A stretch of DNA of 64,000 nt, taken from the NCBI RefSeq assembly GCF_900167975.1, contig NZ_FUZU01000001.1, forward strand, positions 1,522,580-1,586,579, given 5' to 3'. Origin of the DNA: Ohtaekwangia koreensis. GTDB taxonomy: Bacteria; Bacteroidota; Bacteroidia; Cytophagales; Cyclobacteriaceae. Position numbers and translations under genes: made by a program. Positions 34,302 through 40,925 of the stretch are shown here, in pieces; positions within the stretch are counted from its first letter, which is position 1; each line of letters begins with the position of its first letter. The notes beneath the pieces were generated by a model, which worked only from the letters and a program-made list of their open reading frames with translations, was not told where the DNA came from and searched no databases.

Positions 34302-36008
34302 TTACCAATTGTCTAAAAGAGCATTCATTTTATCAAAGTTATCCAGCCAATAGCCAGCCATCGCTATATTTTGCGCAATCCATGCGTCAATCGAATGTCC
34401 TTTCTTGTTCTTCTGCAACTGTATATCATTTTTGAAAGATGTGTACAGATTGATATTCCCTGCTTGCCATTTGGTACATAAGTTCTTTTCAATAAAGTAT
34501 TCACCCGATATTATCTTTCGTTCGAGATATTTTAACGGTTGCGAAAGCGTTCCGATATTTTGAGCTATGGGAATAACATTCAGACCCTTATTCGAAAGAC
34601 GATGCATAATCTGTTTACTGTTATACCTATCATAGTATATGCCCTGTACTTTGTACTTATTCGAAAGGTCAATCAAAATTTCTTCAACTAGTAATTCATC
34701 CAATACAGGAGTTTGACACCTGATCACACATTCAGTTGATGCACTATAATTATAGTCATACATAATAAAGTCTTGGAGGTCTGTTACGAATAACCTACTT
34801 AGGTCAATTTCATTTCCTTTGATGAAATTCCTCTCAGCATTTGGCATTATATTGATTGTCTTACAGTAAAATTTGTCATCAACTTCGGCAAGTAATGCTA
34901 TGGATGTCAAGTCAACGTTGCTTGAAAGGTCAACACCAATCCAACATTTAGAACCTAGAGGGACAAGGTGATTATCTCGTATACTATTGTTAAGTACTTC
35001 GTTGTCGATGAATGGGCATTCAAGTCCTACTTCTTTCCAGTAGTTGAGCGTTTCTGTTTTGAAGGTCGCAAGGTTGGAAGGGTATACTTTTGTTTTATTA
35101 TATTCTTTCTTCAGGTCTTCTATGTTACCCATTAGTTCTATTGAGGGATTTGACTTTCTCCACAATTCAGGTTGTGATAATTCTTTTTCGTCATCCTGTT
35201 GAAATATATAGATGAACATTTCGTCGTCTTCGACATCCCCATCCAATATCTTAATACATGGTTGGTACAAGTCTGAAAATCCTTTTGTGTCTTTTGAACT
35301 AACCGTTCCGATACTATATTGAATCGGATTCTTTCTAGCACCTGATTTTCTCTTTGCTACATATCTAATATCAAGATCATTATAGAGAAATATTTCATCC
35401 AAAATGGAAGCAGATAAGTTAGTCCCTTGAATTTTTTCAGTCTCGTTCGTCAATACCAAAATACTATTGGTGCTCTTTGGTTGCTTGTTGTATACTGTTG
35501 AGTGTGTGATGTTAAAAAGTTTTGTAATCGCAGGACTGCTTTCAATAATTTGCTTTGAATAATCCAGTATAAGTTTACTCTGCTTAGTCGTTGGACTGAT
35601 GATTGCAACGGTAGCGTTTAGCTCCTGATCTGCTAGTACTTCGAGCAAGGCAAGAGTAACAATTAAAGTGCTTTTACCTTGCTTACCTGCACTACTTATA
35701 ACAGCTTCTTTAGTCACTCTCTCGTCTGTGTCTTTATAGTATAAGCAATAACATGACGCAATAAGAAAGACTTGCCATGGTGCTAGTTGTATTTGCTTTG
35801 TTTCGTTTTTGAAAGGTATATTGATGAGGCTGAAGAACTTTAGTATTCGTTTTAATTCATTCTCCCTATAGTCATATTTGTATTTGAATCTATTAAATCG
35901 TTCTACCGCTTTACGTTCGAAATGACCTGTTATAGCAGTACCTCCTGTAACGCTATCAATATAGTATTGGAGTTTCTGTATGTGATTGTTAATGTATTCG
36001 TCTGCCAT
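34302..36008 (-). CDS. Terminase large subunit
   Basis: A 568-residue packaging motor. ATPase: P-loop variant SSAGKQGKSTLIVT near residue 107, Walker B LSASILDEIFLY near 205. Nuclease: metal-binding Asp in WIGVDLSSNVDLTSIAL near residue 335 and the C-terminal GHSIDAWIAQNIA. It translocates and cuts DNA with the small subunit encoded upstream. The ATG at 36008 follows the intergenic motif by 5 bases. Length fits HK97-type terminases. Confidence 0.93.
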   Translation of the reverse strand: MADEYINNHIQKLQYYIDSVTGGTAITGHFERKAVERFNRFKYKYDYRENELKRILKFFSLINIPFKNETKQIQLAPWQVFLIASCYCLYYKDTDERVTKEAVISSAGKQGKSTLIVTLALLEVLADQELNATVAIISPTTKQSKLILDYSKQIIESSPAITKLFNITHSTVYNKQPKSTNSILVLTNETEKIQGTNLSASILDEIFLYNDLDIRYVAKRKSGARKNPIQYSIGTVSSKDTKGFSDLYQPCIKILDGDVEDDEMFIYIFQQDDEKELSQPELWRKSNPSIELMGNIEDLKKEYNKTKVYPSNLATFKTETLNYWKEVGLECPFIDNEVLNNSIRDNHLVPLGSKCWIGVDLSSNVDLTSIALLAEVDDKFYCKTINIMPNAERNFIKGNEIDLSRLFVTDLQDFIMYDYNYSASTECVIRCQTPVLDELLVEEILIDLSNKYKVQGIYYDRYNSKQIMHRLSNKGLNVIPIAQNIGTLSQPLKYLERKIISGEYFIEKNLCTKWQAGNINLYTSFKNDIQLQKNKKGHSIDAWIAQNIAMAGYWLDNFDKMNALLDNW

Positions 36009-36148
36009 TACAGATAAATACTTTCTCTATTGAAATAAAAATGAGGTAGAAACCCGATAGATATATTCACAATTAAATTGTTGGTACTTTGTGAATAACT
36101 TTGCATAGGTGGAATATTGAAAACACAGAGATTTGTAAAAAAAAGCTA

Positions 36149-36265
36149 ATGGCCTATATAAAGTTTAAAGACAAGACACTACGGAAGTTTGTCAAGGTAC
36201 TATATCATCTTATACAAGCTGCGCTGCTGTTAGCTTCATATTTGATTGGGAGAAATCATATTTAG
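36149..36265 (+). CDS. Small membrane-active peptide (38 aa), between terminase genes
   Basis: A plus-strand frame opposite to the surrounding operon: basic N-terminus (YIKFKDKTLRKFVKV), hydrophobic helix LYHLIQAALLLASYLIG and a short tail. A full -7 element TAACTTTG lies at 36096-36103, about 46 bases before the ATG. The shape is that of type I toxin or holin-like peptides. Real but unproven; the gap between the terminase genes is 470 bases and otherwise unexplained. Confidence 0.4.
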   Translation: MAYIKFKDKTLRKFVKVLYHLIQAALLLASYLIGRNHI

Positions 36266-36355
36266 GGGAATATTTTGGAATTTCGATTATTTTTTGTACA
36301 TTAATAATACAGCACCAACAATTTCGTTAGGTGCGGATTTACAAGATTATGCATC

Positions 36356-36535
36356 TTGAAACGAAAAACATTAAAAAAAATCAAGCGATATGCATCAGCC
36401 GTATCCTATGCCCTCGAACCGATTTGTAAATTAGTTGAAGTTCTTTTAGGCTTAACCTTCTTTATACAGAGCCTCAATTTAATTGTTCATAAACTCGTTG
36501 AATGCTTGCATGGGGTCTTGCTCCAATTCATTTGA
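36356..36535 (+). CDS. Possible second small hydrophobic peptide (59 aa)
   Basis: TTG at 36356 opens a 59-residue frame with a Lys/Arg-rich start (KRKTLKKIKRYAS) and a long hydrophobic part (LVEVLLGLTFFIQSLNLIV). Its end runs antisense into the last 57 bases of the small terminase gene. It resembles the peptide at 36149 in layout. Weak evidence: non-ATG start, overlap. Confidence 0.2.
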   Translation: MKRKTLKKIKRYASAVSYALEPICKLVEVLLGLTFFIQSLNLIVHKLVECLHGVLLQFI

Positions 36536-36820
36536 TGCCCGTGCTTTTTCAATTCCTAATTGTTTCAAAATTTGATTGATTGATTTTACAGCATTATGAA
36601 ATACTCCTACTGAGAAGTTAACTTGATAGTATGGTACTTCTTTGCCAATATTCACCATAGTTCCACGAGTGAGTATATCTGCTTTTGAATCTTCAATTAA
36701 TTTCAGGTTGAAGATTAAACTATCAATCAGCATGTCATCGGTTTCTTTGTCGTACTGCTTCTTTTTTTTTAGGAGCTTTATAACTCCTGATTTGATGTTT
36801 TTTACTTGCTTGTCATCCAT
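36479..36820 (-). CDS. Terminase small subunit, P27 family
   Basis: A 113-residue protein of the P27 terminase small-subunit type: helical core LLKKKKQYDKETDDMLIDSL, LIEDSKADILTRGTMVNIGK, then FHNAVKSINQILKQLGIEKA and the acidic tail (ELEQDPMQAFNEF) that contacts the large subunit. It recognises phage DNA. It lies 470 bases upstream of the large-subunit gene, an unusually wide gap. The motif at 36824-36834 precedes the ATG. Confidence 0.85.
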   Translation of the reverse strand: MDDKQVKNIKSGVIKLLKKKKQYDKETDDMLIDSLIFNLKLIEDSKADILTRGTMVNIGKEVPYYQVNFSVGVFHNAVKSINQILKQLGIEKARASNELEQDPMQAFNEFMNN

Positions 36821-36914
36821 GTATATAAATACTGTGAATAGTAGGGGAGTACCAGGTAATTGAAAACTTGCCGTATCTACCGAAAAGATTGGGGCTGTGA
36901 TTTGGCTAGGAAAC

Positions 36915-36930
36915 TATATTTTAAAATATA
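36915..36930. promoter_or_regulatory. Perfect 16-bp palindrome in divergent gap
   Basis: TATATTTTAAAATATA, between the divergent small terminase and PutAbiC-like genes and 50 bases before the latter. Candidate operator or structured promoter element. Confidence 0.4.
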
Positions 36931-36980
36931 TTTCCCCCCGTTGACGAAAAATATTTATCTTCCTGAAAATTGTATAAGCG

Positions 36981-37784
36981 ATGAATGAAAAGAATACTAA
37001 GTTTCTTGGACTAGATATAAATGACAAGAGAACTCCAATAATACTTGTCAAGATTGTTGTTGCTCTTTGGTTAGTGTGTTGGATATGCGTTTTGCTATAC
37101 AAGGAGAATTGGACGGAACGTGGACAATTCGGTGATATGTTCGGTGCGGTCAACGCTTTATTTAGCGGTCTTGCCTTTGCGGGTATTATATATACTATCT
37201 TATTACAACGTGAAGAACTCAAAGCACAAAGAGAGGAACTTAAATTAAACAGGGAGGAGTTGCAATTAACCAGACAGGAGTTTTCTAGGCAATCGGATAC
37301 ATTCATCAAAGATCAATTTGAAAATACATTCTTTGCATTAATTGAGTTACACGAGGTTATTATATCAAATATAGCTTTAGGAATGGGACATGCTGGTAGA
37401 TCATATTTGGTTGATTACTTGAATAGTATTCGAAATACTTTAGGTGGAATGACTGATAAGGTTAAGTGCGCTATACTATTTGGAGAGAACTACAGGGATT
37501 TTCATAAATCATTTTTAGAACCATATTTCAGAAGCATAAGAGGAATTTTAAAATTTATTGAGAAAGGCGAAATCAAAGATAGAGAATTTTACTATTGGTT
37601 ATTATACAATCAGTTTACCGATACCGAAAGACTTGTATTGTACTATCAGGCTTCACTTTCTGATGATAGAGAATTGAAACAAATGTATCGCAACGCTGAA
37701 TATTTTAAGCTTTTAGATGAGTATGCAGATGGAATAAGTAGCCATAGGCATTTTATTAATGATTTCAGAAGGTCAGAAGGATAA
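36981..37784 (+). CDS. PutAbiC-type phage abortive infection protein
   Basis: A 267-residue membrane protein of the putative abortive infection (AbiC-like) family. It has an N-terminal membrane helix (IILVKIVVALWLVCWICVLL), the family signature GQFGDMFGAVNALFSGLAFA forming a second helix with IIYTILL, then a coiled coil of repeated REEL units (LQREELKAQREELKLNREEL) and a helical C-terminal domain (FENTFFALIELHEVIISNIA ... FRSIRGILKFIEKGE). AbiC of Lactococcus aborts phage growth; the mechanism is unknown. It is transcribed opposite to the packaging genes and sits between the HNH and small terminase genes, which suggests a cargo insertion protecting the lysogen from other phages. Confidence 0.75.
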   Translation: MNEKNTKFLGLDINDKRTPIILVKIVVALWLVCWICVLLYKENWTERGQFGDMFGAVNALFSGLAFAGIIYTILLQREELKAQREELKLNREELQLTRQEFSRQSDTFIKDQFENTFFALIELHEVIISNIALGMGHAGRSYLVDYLNSIRNTLGGMTDKVKCAILFGENYRDFHKSFLEPYFRSIRGILKFIEKGEIKDREFYYWLLYNQFTDTERLVLYYQASLSDDRELKQMYRNAEYFKLLDEYADGISSHRHFINDFRRSEG

Positions 37785-37789
37785 ACTTT

Positions 37790-38137
37790 TCAATTAAAGT
37801 CACTTAACCAGCTCATATACCCTTCAATCTCTCTCATCTTTTTGTTGTGACCTTCTTGTTTAGTTTTCTTCGAGTGACAACTATGGTCAAGAGATTGAAG
37901 GTTATCAAAATCCAGTCTTTTGCTATAGTCTTCTGCAAGAGGTACTTTATGGTCAACGTGGTATGCAGGGGATGTGATGCCGGAAGCCAGACACAATTCA
38001 CACAACGGTGATTCCAGCAATTTTATCAGCCTTGTTCGTTGCCATTTAGTTGACTGATAAAATTGCTGGAATTTTGCCCTTTGACTAAAAGGATCGATCG
38101 GTTTATTTTCTCGTTTTATCCACCACGGGTTTTTCAT
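37790..38137 (-). CDS. HNH endonuclease (packaging-associated)
   Basis: A 115-residue HNH nuclease: CELCLASG (zinc pair), HVDHKVPLAEDYSKRLDFDN (His-Asn core), and LDHSCHSKKTKQEGHNKK at the end. Phage HNH proteins encoded near terminase genes stimulate cos-cleavage by the terminase in HK97-like phages. I chose the ATG at 38137; a TTG at 38146 adds three residues. It is separated from the small terminase by the inserted PutAbiC-type gene. Confidence 0.88.
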   Translation of the reverse strand: MKNPWWIKRENKPIDPFSQRAKFQQFYQSTKWQRTRLIKLLESPLCELCLASGITSPAYHVDHKVPLAEDYSKRLDFDNLQSLDHSCHSKKTKQEGHNKKMREIEGYMSWLSDFN

Positions 38138-38255
38138 TTGGATCAAGCCTGAACATAATGTTATTGATTCGGTATAGTGTTACGGCCTTTCGTTTGTTAA
38201 CACGTTCTTTCGTTTGCTCGATTTGTTTAAGTAGCCTTGATTTATCTTGTTGCAT
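38103..38255 (-). CDS. Small basic protein (50 aa), overlapping both neighbours
   Basis: ATG at 38255 opens a 50-residue frame: QQDKSRLLKQIEQTKERVNK, then RKAVTLYRINNIMFRLDP. It overlaps the stop of the upstream gene by 14 bases and the start of the HNH gene by 35 bases, a tightly packed arrangement that favours a real gene. Predicted helical and basic. No family recognised. Confidence 0.5.
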   Translation of the reverse strand: MQQDKSRLLKQIEQTKERVNKRKAVTLYRINNIMFRLDPNEKPVVDKTRK

Positions 38256-38787
38256 CTAAGTAGTCTTTGTATGTTACCCTGTTGAAATTATTTTTGTCTA
38301 TTATGAAAACAGCCTCGTATAGCTCTAATGAACGTATCTCTTTTTCTTTATTTGATTTGGAATAGTTATACATATCAGCTGTTGCGTTAAGAATAGAGAA
38401 GAATAGTCCTTCCGGCATATTATCATACAGGAAAAATTGATACTGTAAATCAAATATGAAATAGTAGTCGTCATATTCTATTACAAATAGTGTATAGTTA
38501 CCTGCTTTGTAAGCTTTGTATAAAGTTTCGAACTTTATTCGTTCTAAGAAAGTGTTGTTATATCTACTTGAAAGTATATTTCTCCTTTTAAATTCTCCAA
38601 TCACATTTTTTGTATCTGCACTTATAAAGTATAGGTCAAAAGCAGCATTAGTAGCAGGATCGGTCGTTACCAATAGCGAATGATTGAAATTATATTGATT
38701 AAATAAATTTTTGATTAACATTCTTTCTTCTTGCTGTATGCGAAGAAAGTATTCTTCCCTGCTTTCGTTGTGTGTGTTGCTCATCAT
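38242..38787 (-). CDS. Unknown phage protein, PD-(D/E)XK-like pattern
   Basis: A 181-residue protein. The order NAAFDLYFISADTKNVIGEFKRR gives an Asp followed by E-x-K, the core of PD-(D/E)XK nucleases, and a following strand-helix (YTLFVIEYDDYYFIFDLQYQ) could complete the fold. No further catalytic residue is assured. Located at the start of the minus-strand packaging unit. Alternative: a structural or regulatory protein with a chance pattern. Confidence 0.45.
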   Translation of the reverse strand: MMSNTHNESREEYFLRIQQEERMLIKNLFNQYNFNHSLLVTTDPATNAAFDLYFISADTKNVIGEFKRRNILSSRYNNTFLERIKFETLYKAYKAGNYTLFVIEYDDYYFIFDLQYQFFLYDNMPEGLFFSILNATADMYNYSKSNKEKEIRSLELYEAVFIIDKNNFNRVTYKDYLDATR

Positions 38788-38798
38788 ATACTGTATAA

Positions 38799-39230
38799 TT
38801 ATTTATTCTTTGTGGTTGAATGATAATAATTATTTTGGTATTGTCGATTGTAGTCTCGCATACGCTCAATATTTTCTTGATACCATTTTCGATTATATTC
38901 AGTTCTTTTTTCTGAATTTATCTTATAATATTCTCTATAATAGGTATTCCTTTGGTTTCTTACATATTCTTTGTGCAATATGTTATAGCGTTCTTTGTCT
39001 TCTTTGGAGAAATTCTTTCGCGATAGTCTTGTCAATTGTGCAATACTAACCGAGAAGTATATATCTGGAGTATGTTGTGTTTTATCGATCTTTCCAAAGA
39101 TATTTTGTAAATCTTGGGAAACATATAAAGTGAAATGAGTGTAATCTTCAATTGTACACTCGAAGGTAATTAGATCGTCTGTGATTGCTTGCTTGCGTAT
39201 ACGCGTAGCCATGATGTTTTCTCTAGTCAT
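38799..39230 (-). CDS. Unknown phage protein with Tyr/Asn/Arg-rich C-terminus
   Basis: A 143-residue protein. The N-terminal half is beta-like (LITFECTIEDYTHFTLYVSQ). The C-terminal half is extremely rich in Tyr, Asn, Arg and Glu (RNTYYREYYKINSEKRTEYN), a composition of RNA/DNA-contacting or aggregation-prone helices. Starts are ATG 39230 or 39212. The motif at 39246-39256 lies just upstream. No family recognised. Confidence 0.6.
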   Translation of the reverse strand: MTRENIMATRIRKQAITDDLITFECTIEDYTHFTLYVSQDLQNIFGKIDKTQHTPDIYFSVSIAQLTRLSRKNFSKEDKERYNILHKEYVRNQRNTYYREYYKINSEKRTEYNRKWYQENIERMRDYNRQYQNNYYHSTTKNK

Positions 39231-39331
39231 AAGTATTTTATTTTATATAAATACTTAATGATTCTTGAAAAGTATATTTACTAGAGATTTTAATTAGAGA
39301 TTTTTTTAATTAAAAATTACTGCTAACGAAA

Positions 39332-39361
39332 AAACACGGAGCCTATGTAGGTCGCGTGTTT
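39332..39361 (-). terminator. Terminator, minus direction
   Basis: AAACACG / CGTGTTT followed by TTTTTT-like sequence in minus sense, just after the unit 40045-39377. Confidence 0.6.
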
Positions 39362-39376
39362 CTGTATTTTGAGAAC

Positions 39377-39703
39377 CTATGAGATATTTACTGAAAGAAT
39401 GTCATCATGACCAGTAACAAATACTCTATCAATAATTTGGTCTTGGACCGATTGCCAAAACGTAATTGAGTCTTGTTCTTGCATGTCTACAAATACCATT
39501 CGGGATATACTTCTGTTGTTAAGAAATATACCGACAACATCTTGTATTGATCTTCCGCTACTGATGAATATTCTAACCAAAGGACTGGTCATATCAAGAA
39601 AAAATATTTCGTCTGGGGTTCCATTTGGGTTGGTGCCTACCATAAACATGGTATTATTATTATCAATTAACACTCTTTGAAACTCTAATCTTATTTCTAT
39701 CAT
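39377..39703 (-). CDS. Unknown phage protein (108 aa)
   Basis: A 108-residue protein, predicted alpha/beta (IEIRLEFQRVLIDNNNTMFM, SPLVRIFISSGRSIQDVVGI). It follows the gene at 39707 after 3 bases, forming a two-gene unit ended by a hairpin terminator at 39332. No family or motif recognised. Composition is that of the phage, not of the chromosome. Confidence 0.6.
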   Translation of the reverse strand: MIEIRLEFQRVLIDNNNTMFMVGTNPNGTPDEIFFLDMTSPLVRIFISSGRSIQDVVGIFLNNRSISRMVFVDMQEQDSITFWQSVQDQIIDRVFVTGHDDILSVNIS

Positions 39704-39706
39704 AAT

Positions 39707-40045
39707 TTATATTGAGTTATGTTTAGTTGCTATTTTCCATTCGTCTTTTTTATAGTCAACGTTTAGGTAATAAGCTACGGCTTGATTTTGTTCGTATTCT
39801 CTGACTATATTTTCAGGTATAGTGAATGTTGGAGGTAAGTTTATATGTGATCCTTGTGGGGTTGATATAGTAATTCTAAGTTCTCTAATTCCATCTTTTA
39901 GGTATTTTGATATTTCAAGTTGATTGTTTGTTTTGAATGTTACTTCAATTTCTTGTTTTCGTTTACTTGAAAGATTTGAATTTTCGTTTTGTGAAGCGGC
40001 CGAATTCCTTTCAGCGGCATTCACGGTTTCGTTTTTATTTGTCAT
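39707..40045 (-). CDS. Unknown phage protein (112 aa)
   Basis: A 112-residue protein with a disordered Asn/Ser/Glu-rich N-terminus (about 30 residues) and a beta-rich rest (IEVTFKTNNQLEISKYLKDG, ELRITISTPQGSHINLPP). It is the first gene of a two-gene minus-strand unit, divergent from the plus-strand gene at 40217. No family recognised. Confidence 0.6.
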   Translation of the reverse strand: MTNKNETVNAAERNSAASQNENSNLSSKRKQEIEVTFKTNNQLEISKYLKDGIRELRITISTPQGSHINLPPTFTIPENIVREYEQNQAVAYYLNVDYKKDEWKIATKHNSI

Positions 40046-40086
40046 AAAATCTTAATTAAAGTTTTATATACTCCATTTCAGCCGAA

Positions 40087-40188
40087 ACGCTCACCCCTAT
40101 ATCTATATATAGAAATGAGCGTCTCTTGTCGTTATGCTGTGATATACGTAATTAAATGGAAAAAGTTGCGATAACAGGCAACTTTTTT
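40087..40188. promoter_or_regulatory. Divergent control region with dyad and attenuator-like hairpin
   Basis: ACGCTC (40087-40092) / GAGCGT (40117-40122) flank an AT-rich core. A terminator-like hairpin GAAAAAGTTGC / GCAACTTTTTT at 40160-40188 lies 28 bases before the plus-strand gene at 40217, so transcription into that gene may be attenuated. Confidence 0.5.
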
Positions 40189-40216
40189 ACCCATTTTTAT
40201 AGAAACCAATAAACTT

Positions 40217-40504
40217 ATGACTAGTATAGATGATGTTCTAAAGGGTGATTTTTCAAATCAAGTATATAAGCTTGATCCGGGATTGACCCAAACCTATTTG
40301 TTAAAATATTCTGTCGAGAATAATATCCTGTTGCATTCAATCATAAGAAGGCAATATGAGTTGGAAGAGCTAATTAAGGTTGGAAAAGTCGACGATGGTG
40401 AGGTAGATGCTAAATATAACGCGAAAATAAATGAGCTGTTTGAAGCAAGTAAGAAGGAGCTATATAAGATATTAGCTCACATCAGTTCCGTTGGAGAGAA
40501 GTAG
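40217..40504 (+). CDS. Unknown phage protein (95 aa), helical
   Basis: A 95-residue helical protein (SIDDVLKGDFSNQVYKLDPG, TYLLKYSVENNILLHSIIRR, INELFEASKKELYKILAHIS). It begins the plus-strand right arm after an attenuator-like hairpin and is followed by the TTGAC dyads. No recognised DNA-binding motif. By position it could be an early regulator. Confidence 0.55.
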   Translation: MTSIDDVLKGDFSNQVYKLDPGLTQTYLLKYSVENNILLHSIIRRQYELEELIKVGKVDDGEVDAKYNAKINELFEASKKELYKILAHISSVGEK

Positions 40505-40519
40505 ACATGTATGAGATTT

Positions 40520-40588
40520 CCACTTGTCAAATTTTGACTATAAAATAAACCGTTTTTTTCTTGAATGGTAAGTTTGACAAGTGGTCAA
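40520..40588. promoter_or_regulatory. Four TTGAC half-sites in two palindromes
   Basis: Long inverted repeat CCACTTGTCAAA (40520-40531) / TTTGACAAGTGG (40573-40584). Each arm is itself part of a local palindrome: GTCAAA-T-TTTGAC at 40526-40538 and TTGAC-AAGTG-GTCAA at 40574-40588. Likely operators for a phage regulator. Confidence 0.5.
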
Positions 40589-40678
40589 TTCTGCCTTATC
40601 TTAGTAGAGTGTGTTGTGATATAGGTGTATATGTATTGGAATATTTTTGCTCCTATATTCATTTTTTTTAGAATACAT

Positions 40679-40820
40679 ACGTATTTATATACACAACAAG
40701 AATAAAGAAACCTTTTGATATAGTGAGTGATGGTCAGATCAAAAGTGAAGGATATAGAATGCCCTGTAAGGCATTTGAAGCAAAAACCAGAAATACCATC
40801 ACATTTCTGGTTTTTTGTTT
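40679..40820 (+). ncRNA. Candidate structured RNA ending in a terminator
   Basis: Three successive hairpins: CTTTTGAT / ATCAAAAG (40712-40745), ATGCC / GGCAT (40759-40774), and a strong terminator AAAAACCAGAAAT / ATTTCTGGTTTTT (40782-40815). Upstream, GTATTTATA at 40681-40689 matches the phage intergenic motif in plus-strand sense. No open frame fits. A small RNA or leader is inferred. Confidence 0.4.
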
Positions 40821-40865
40821 TTAAACTGGTTAGATCTTGAAACTAACTAAATTAGTAATGTTGAT

Positions 40866-40897
40866 TTTGGTTATCTAATTTAAATAGTGTATTTTTG
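40866..40897 (+). promoter_or_regulatory. Bacteroidota-type promoter
   Basis: TTTG (40866-40869)-N20-TATTTTTG (40890-40897), 29 bases before the TTG start of the gene at 40926. Confidence 0.55.
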
Positions 40898-40925
40898 ACC
40901 CCAAATGAGTTGACATAAGAAGAAT

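Larger units (their letters stand above)
23185..39256 (-). repeat. Dispersed intergenic motif AAGTATTTATA (10 copies, minus-strand sense)
   Basis: Plus-strand positions (exact or one/two mismatches): 23185-23195, 27602-27612, 28909-28919, 29284-29294, 31094-31104, 32353-32363, 34286-34296, 36013-36023, 36824-36834, 39246-39256. All have the same orientation and lie at gene junctions before minus-strand phage genes, 3-60 bases from the next start codon. Genes with overlapping junctions lack it. Confidence 0.75.
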
